DNA from: Pseudomonadota bacterium
Lineage (GTDB): Bacteria > Pseudomonadota > Alphaproteobacteria > Sphingomonadales > Sphingomonadaceae
DNA: 7,162 nt
Direction of reading: 5' to 3'
NCBI GenBank assembly: GCA_023390415.1
Contig: JAEWCW010000025.1
Coordinates: 1 to 7,162 of the forward strand
In this document: positions 6,348 to 7,162 of the stretch, piece after piece
Layout: each line of letters starts with the position of its first letter
How positions within the stretch are numbered: the first letter of the stretch is position 1
The notes under the pieces: generated by a model
Told to the model about the DNA's origin: nothing
Seen by the model: the letters and a program-made list of their open reading frames with translations, nothing else
Databases searched by the model: none
Position numbers and translations under genes: made by a program

Positions 6348-6998
6348 GTGCCCGATGTGAGCCAGTTCGCCTTGTTCTTCGCCGCTGCTCTGTTGCTTGC
6401 GGTTACGCCGGGGCCGGGCATCTTCTACGTCGCCGCCCGCACGCTTGCCGGCGGTCGAGCCGAGGGCATTGCCTCCAGTTTCGGTACTGGCTTGGGCGGC
6501 TTGGTCCATGTGCTCGCCGGCGCCCTGGGTGTCTCTGCCCTCGTGCTTGCCAGTGCCGAACTGTTCACGGCGCTGAAGTTGCTTGGCGCGGCCTACCTCG
6601 CCTGGCTCGGGTTGCGCACCATTCTGGCAGCCCGCAAAGACGCCCTTGCCGCAGCGGCCGAACAGGCTGGCGCACCGGCAGTAGGTGTGCGGCGTGCCTT
6701 TCGGGAGGGCGTGCTGGTGGAGGCGCTGAACCCCAAGACGGCCGCGTTCTTCCTTGCCTTCGTGCCGCAGTTCGTGGATCCCGCAGTGGGCGGCGTGGCT
6801 CTACAATTCGCCGTGCTGGGCGTGGTTTCGGTTTTGCTCAACACACTCGCCGATGTGCTTGTAGCCTTCGCAGCCGGCAATGTGCGTTCGGGTATTGGGG
6901 GGCGGCCTCGCCTGGTCTGCCGGCTACGCGAAGCATCGGGCGCGGCTATGATCGCGCTCGGCCTGGGTCTGCTGCTCGCCCGCCGGCCGGCGGTGTGA
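6348..6998 (+). CDS. LysE/RhtB-family amino-acid exporter
   Basis: A 216-residue inner-membrane exporter of the LysE/RhtB superfamily, which pumps amino acids or related small molecules out of the cell. The family's N-terminal TPGPG motif lies at 20-24, in or just after the first membrane segment (about 5-28). Gly-rich helices follow (about 40-70, with His54) and then a segment at 73-95. After a charged loop (95-118) comes the family motif around NPKTAAFFLAFVPQF (128-142), then segments near 148-176 and 195-210, giving about six in all. The start is set at the GTG at 6348 because GGAGGT at 6337-6342 is spaced five bases from it; an in-frame ATG at 6309 lacks such a site and adds a non-family tail. 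No frameshift is seen. Its position after the PaiB-like gene and divergent from a PLP-dependent regulator suggests an amine or amino-acid substrate, but the substrate is not readable from sequence. Confidence 0.92.
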   Translation: MPDVSQFALFFAAALLLAVTPGPGIFYVAARTLAGGRAEGIASSFGTGLGGLVHVLAGALGVSALVLASAELFTALKLLGAAYLAWLGLRTILAARKDALAAAAEQAGAPAVGVRRAFREGVLVEALNPKTAAFFLAFVPQFVDPAVGGVALQFAVLGVVSVLLNTLADVLVAFAAGNVRSGIGGRPRLVCRLREASGAAMIALGLGLLLARRPAV

Positions 6999-7127
6999 TA
7001 ATAGGGCCGGTGGGCCATCGTGTGTTGAGCGCGGTCTAATCGCCGGCTCTGTGCTCAAGTTCCAGACGCAGGCTAAAGCCGCAGATCGGCGAACGGTTAT
7101 CTGGAGAACGTCGGAGCTGGTGTCGCC
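6999..7127. other. Right-end spacer, no gene
   Basis: One hundred and twenty-nine bases between the exporter stop and the right terminal repeat. Only a very short hairpin (GGCC, loop GGTG, GGCC, close after the stop) was seen and there is no T-run, so no rho-independent terminator is called. No reading frame here has a recognisable product. Confidence 0.4.
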
Positions 7128-7162
7128 AATCGGACTTTCTGTTCCGCTGCTACCCAAACCCC
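7128..7162 (-). repeat. Right terminal inverted repeat (IRR)
   Basis: Read on the minus strand it begins GGGGTTTGGGTAGC, the canonical GGGG start of Tn3-family ends, and from its tenth base is identical to the left end for 26 bases. It closes the element at the last base of the window. Confidence 0.93.

Larger units (their letters stand above)
1..7162. mobile_element. Complete Tn3-family transposon (Tn21-like layout) with a regulator/FMN-protein/exporter cargo
   Basis: The two ends of the window are inverted repeats of 35 bases, and the interior holds a Tn3-family transposase, a serine resolvase and a res-like region, so the window appears to be one whole transposon cut at its tips. The order is left repeat, tnpA, tnpR, res, cargo, right repeat. 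tnpR and tnpA run in the same direction toward the left end, as in the Tn21/Tn501 group and unlike the divergent Tn3 arrangement. Family knowledge predicts replicative transposition through a cointegrate, resolved at res, with a 5-base target duplication. That duplication would lie outside the window and cannot be seen. Both mobility genes are full length with their catalytic residues present, so the element could be active. The cargo is three genes with no known resistance function. Confidence 0.9.
3972..7162. mobile_element. Possible nested cargo unit bounded by the internal repeat and IRR, without its own transposase
   Basis: The internal repeat at 3972-4006 and the right end at 7128-7162 are inverted with respect to each other and enclose only the regulator, the PaiB-like gene and the exporter. 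Such a unit could be moved in trans by a related TnpA, like other non-autonomous Tn3-derived units. Whether the internal copy still works as an end is unknown, since the mismatches fall in both the outer and the inner part. It may be only a relic of how the cargo was acquired. Confidence 0.4.

Noticed and set aside
6341..7039. Plus-strand frame of 232 codons overlapping the exporter
   Set aside because: It is a shifted-frame shadow of the LysE-type gene; its product is Arg/Cys-rich with no membrane pattern or family motif.

Overview
The window is, almost exactly from end to end, one Tn3-family transposon of the Tn21-like layout. The first 35 bases and the last 35 bases are inverted repeats of each other (31 of 35 positions agree, with an unbroken identical run of 26). 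The left half carries the mobility machinery on the minus strand: a serine resolvase (tnpR), then 7 bases later a full-length 1000-residue DDE transposase (tnpA) whose stop codon touches the left inverted repeat. Upstream of tnpR lies a region of repeated, mostly inverted TGT(A)CGGAAA-type half-sites that is best read as the res site.

The right half (about 4000-7160) is the passenger region. It holds a MocR/PdxR-type regulator (GntR helix-turn-helix fused to a PLP aminotransferase-like domain, minus strand). Divergent from it are a PaiB-type FMN-binding protein and a LysE/RhtB-family exporter, both on the plus strand. The 85-base divergent control region contains a 9-base perfect dyad and three AACTGG copies that could be the operator. 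A reasonable reading is that the regulator senses an amine or amino-acid-like ligand and controls paiB and the exporter. That would make the passenger an amine/amino-acid export or detoxification module rather than the antibiotic or mercury resistance usual on this family. The substrate cannot be deduced.

The most interesting structural signal is a third, degenerate copy of the terminal repeat at 3972-4006, in the same orientation as the left end. It sits exactly between the tnpA-tnpR-res half and the passenger half. With the right end it brackets the passenger genes alone as a potential 3.19-kb unit without its own transposase, so the element may be a composite of a transposition module and a once separately mobile cargo module.

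The sequence is GC-rich throughout the genes, and the gene families point to a Proteobacterium with a GC-rich genome (for example an alpha- or betaproteobacterium). I cannot name the host. No target-site duplication can be checked because no flanking DNA is included. No RNA genes, CRISPR arrays or insertion sequences were seen.
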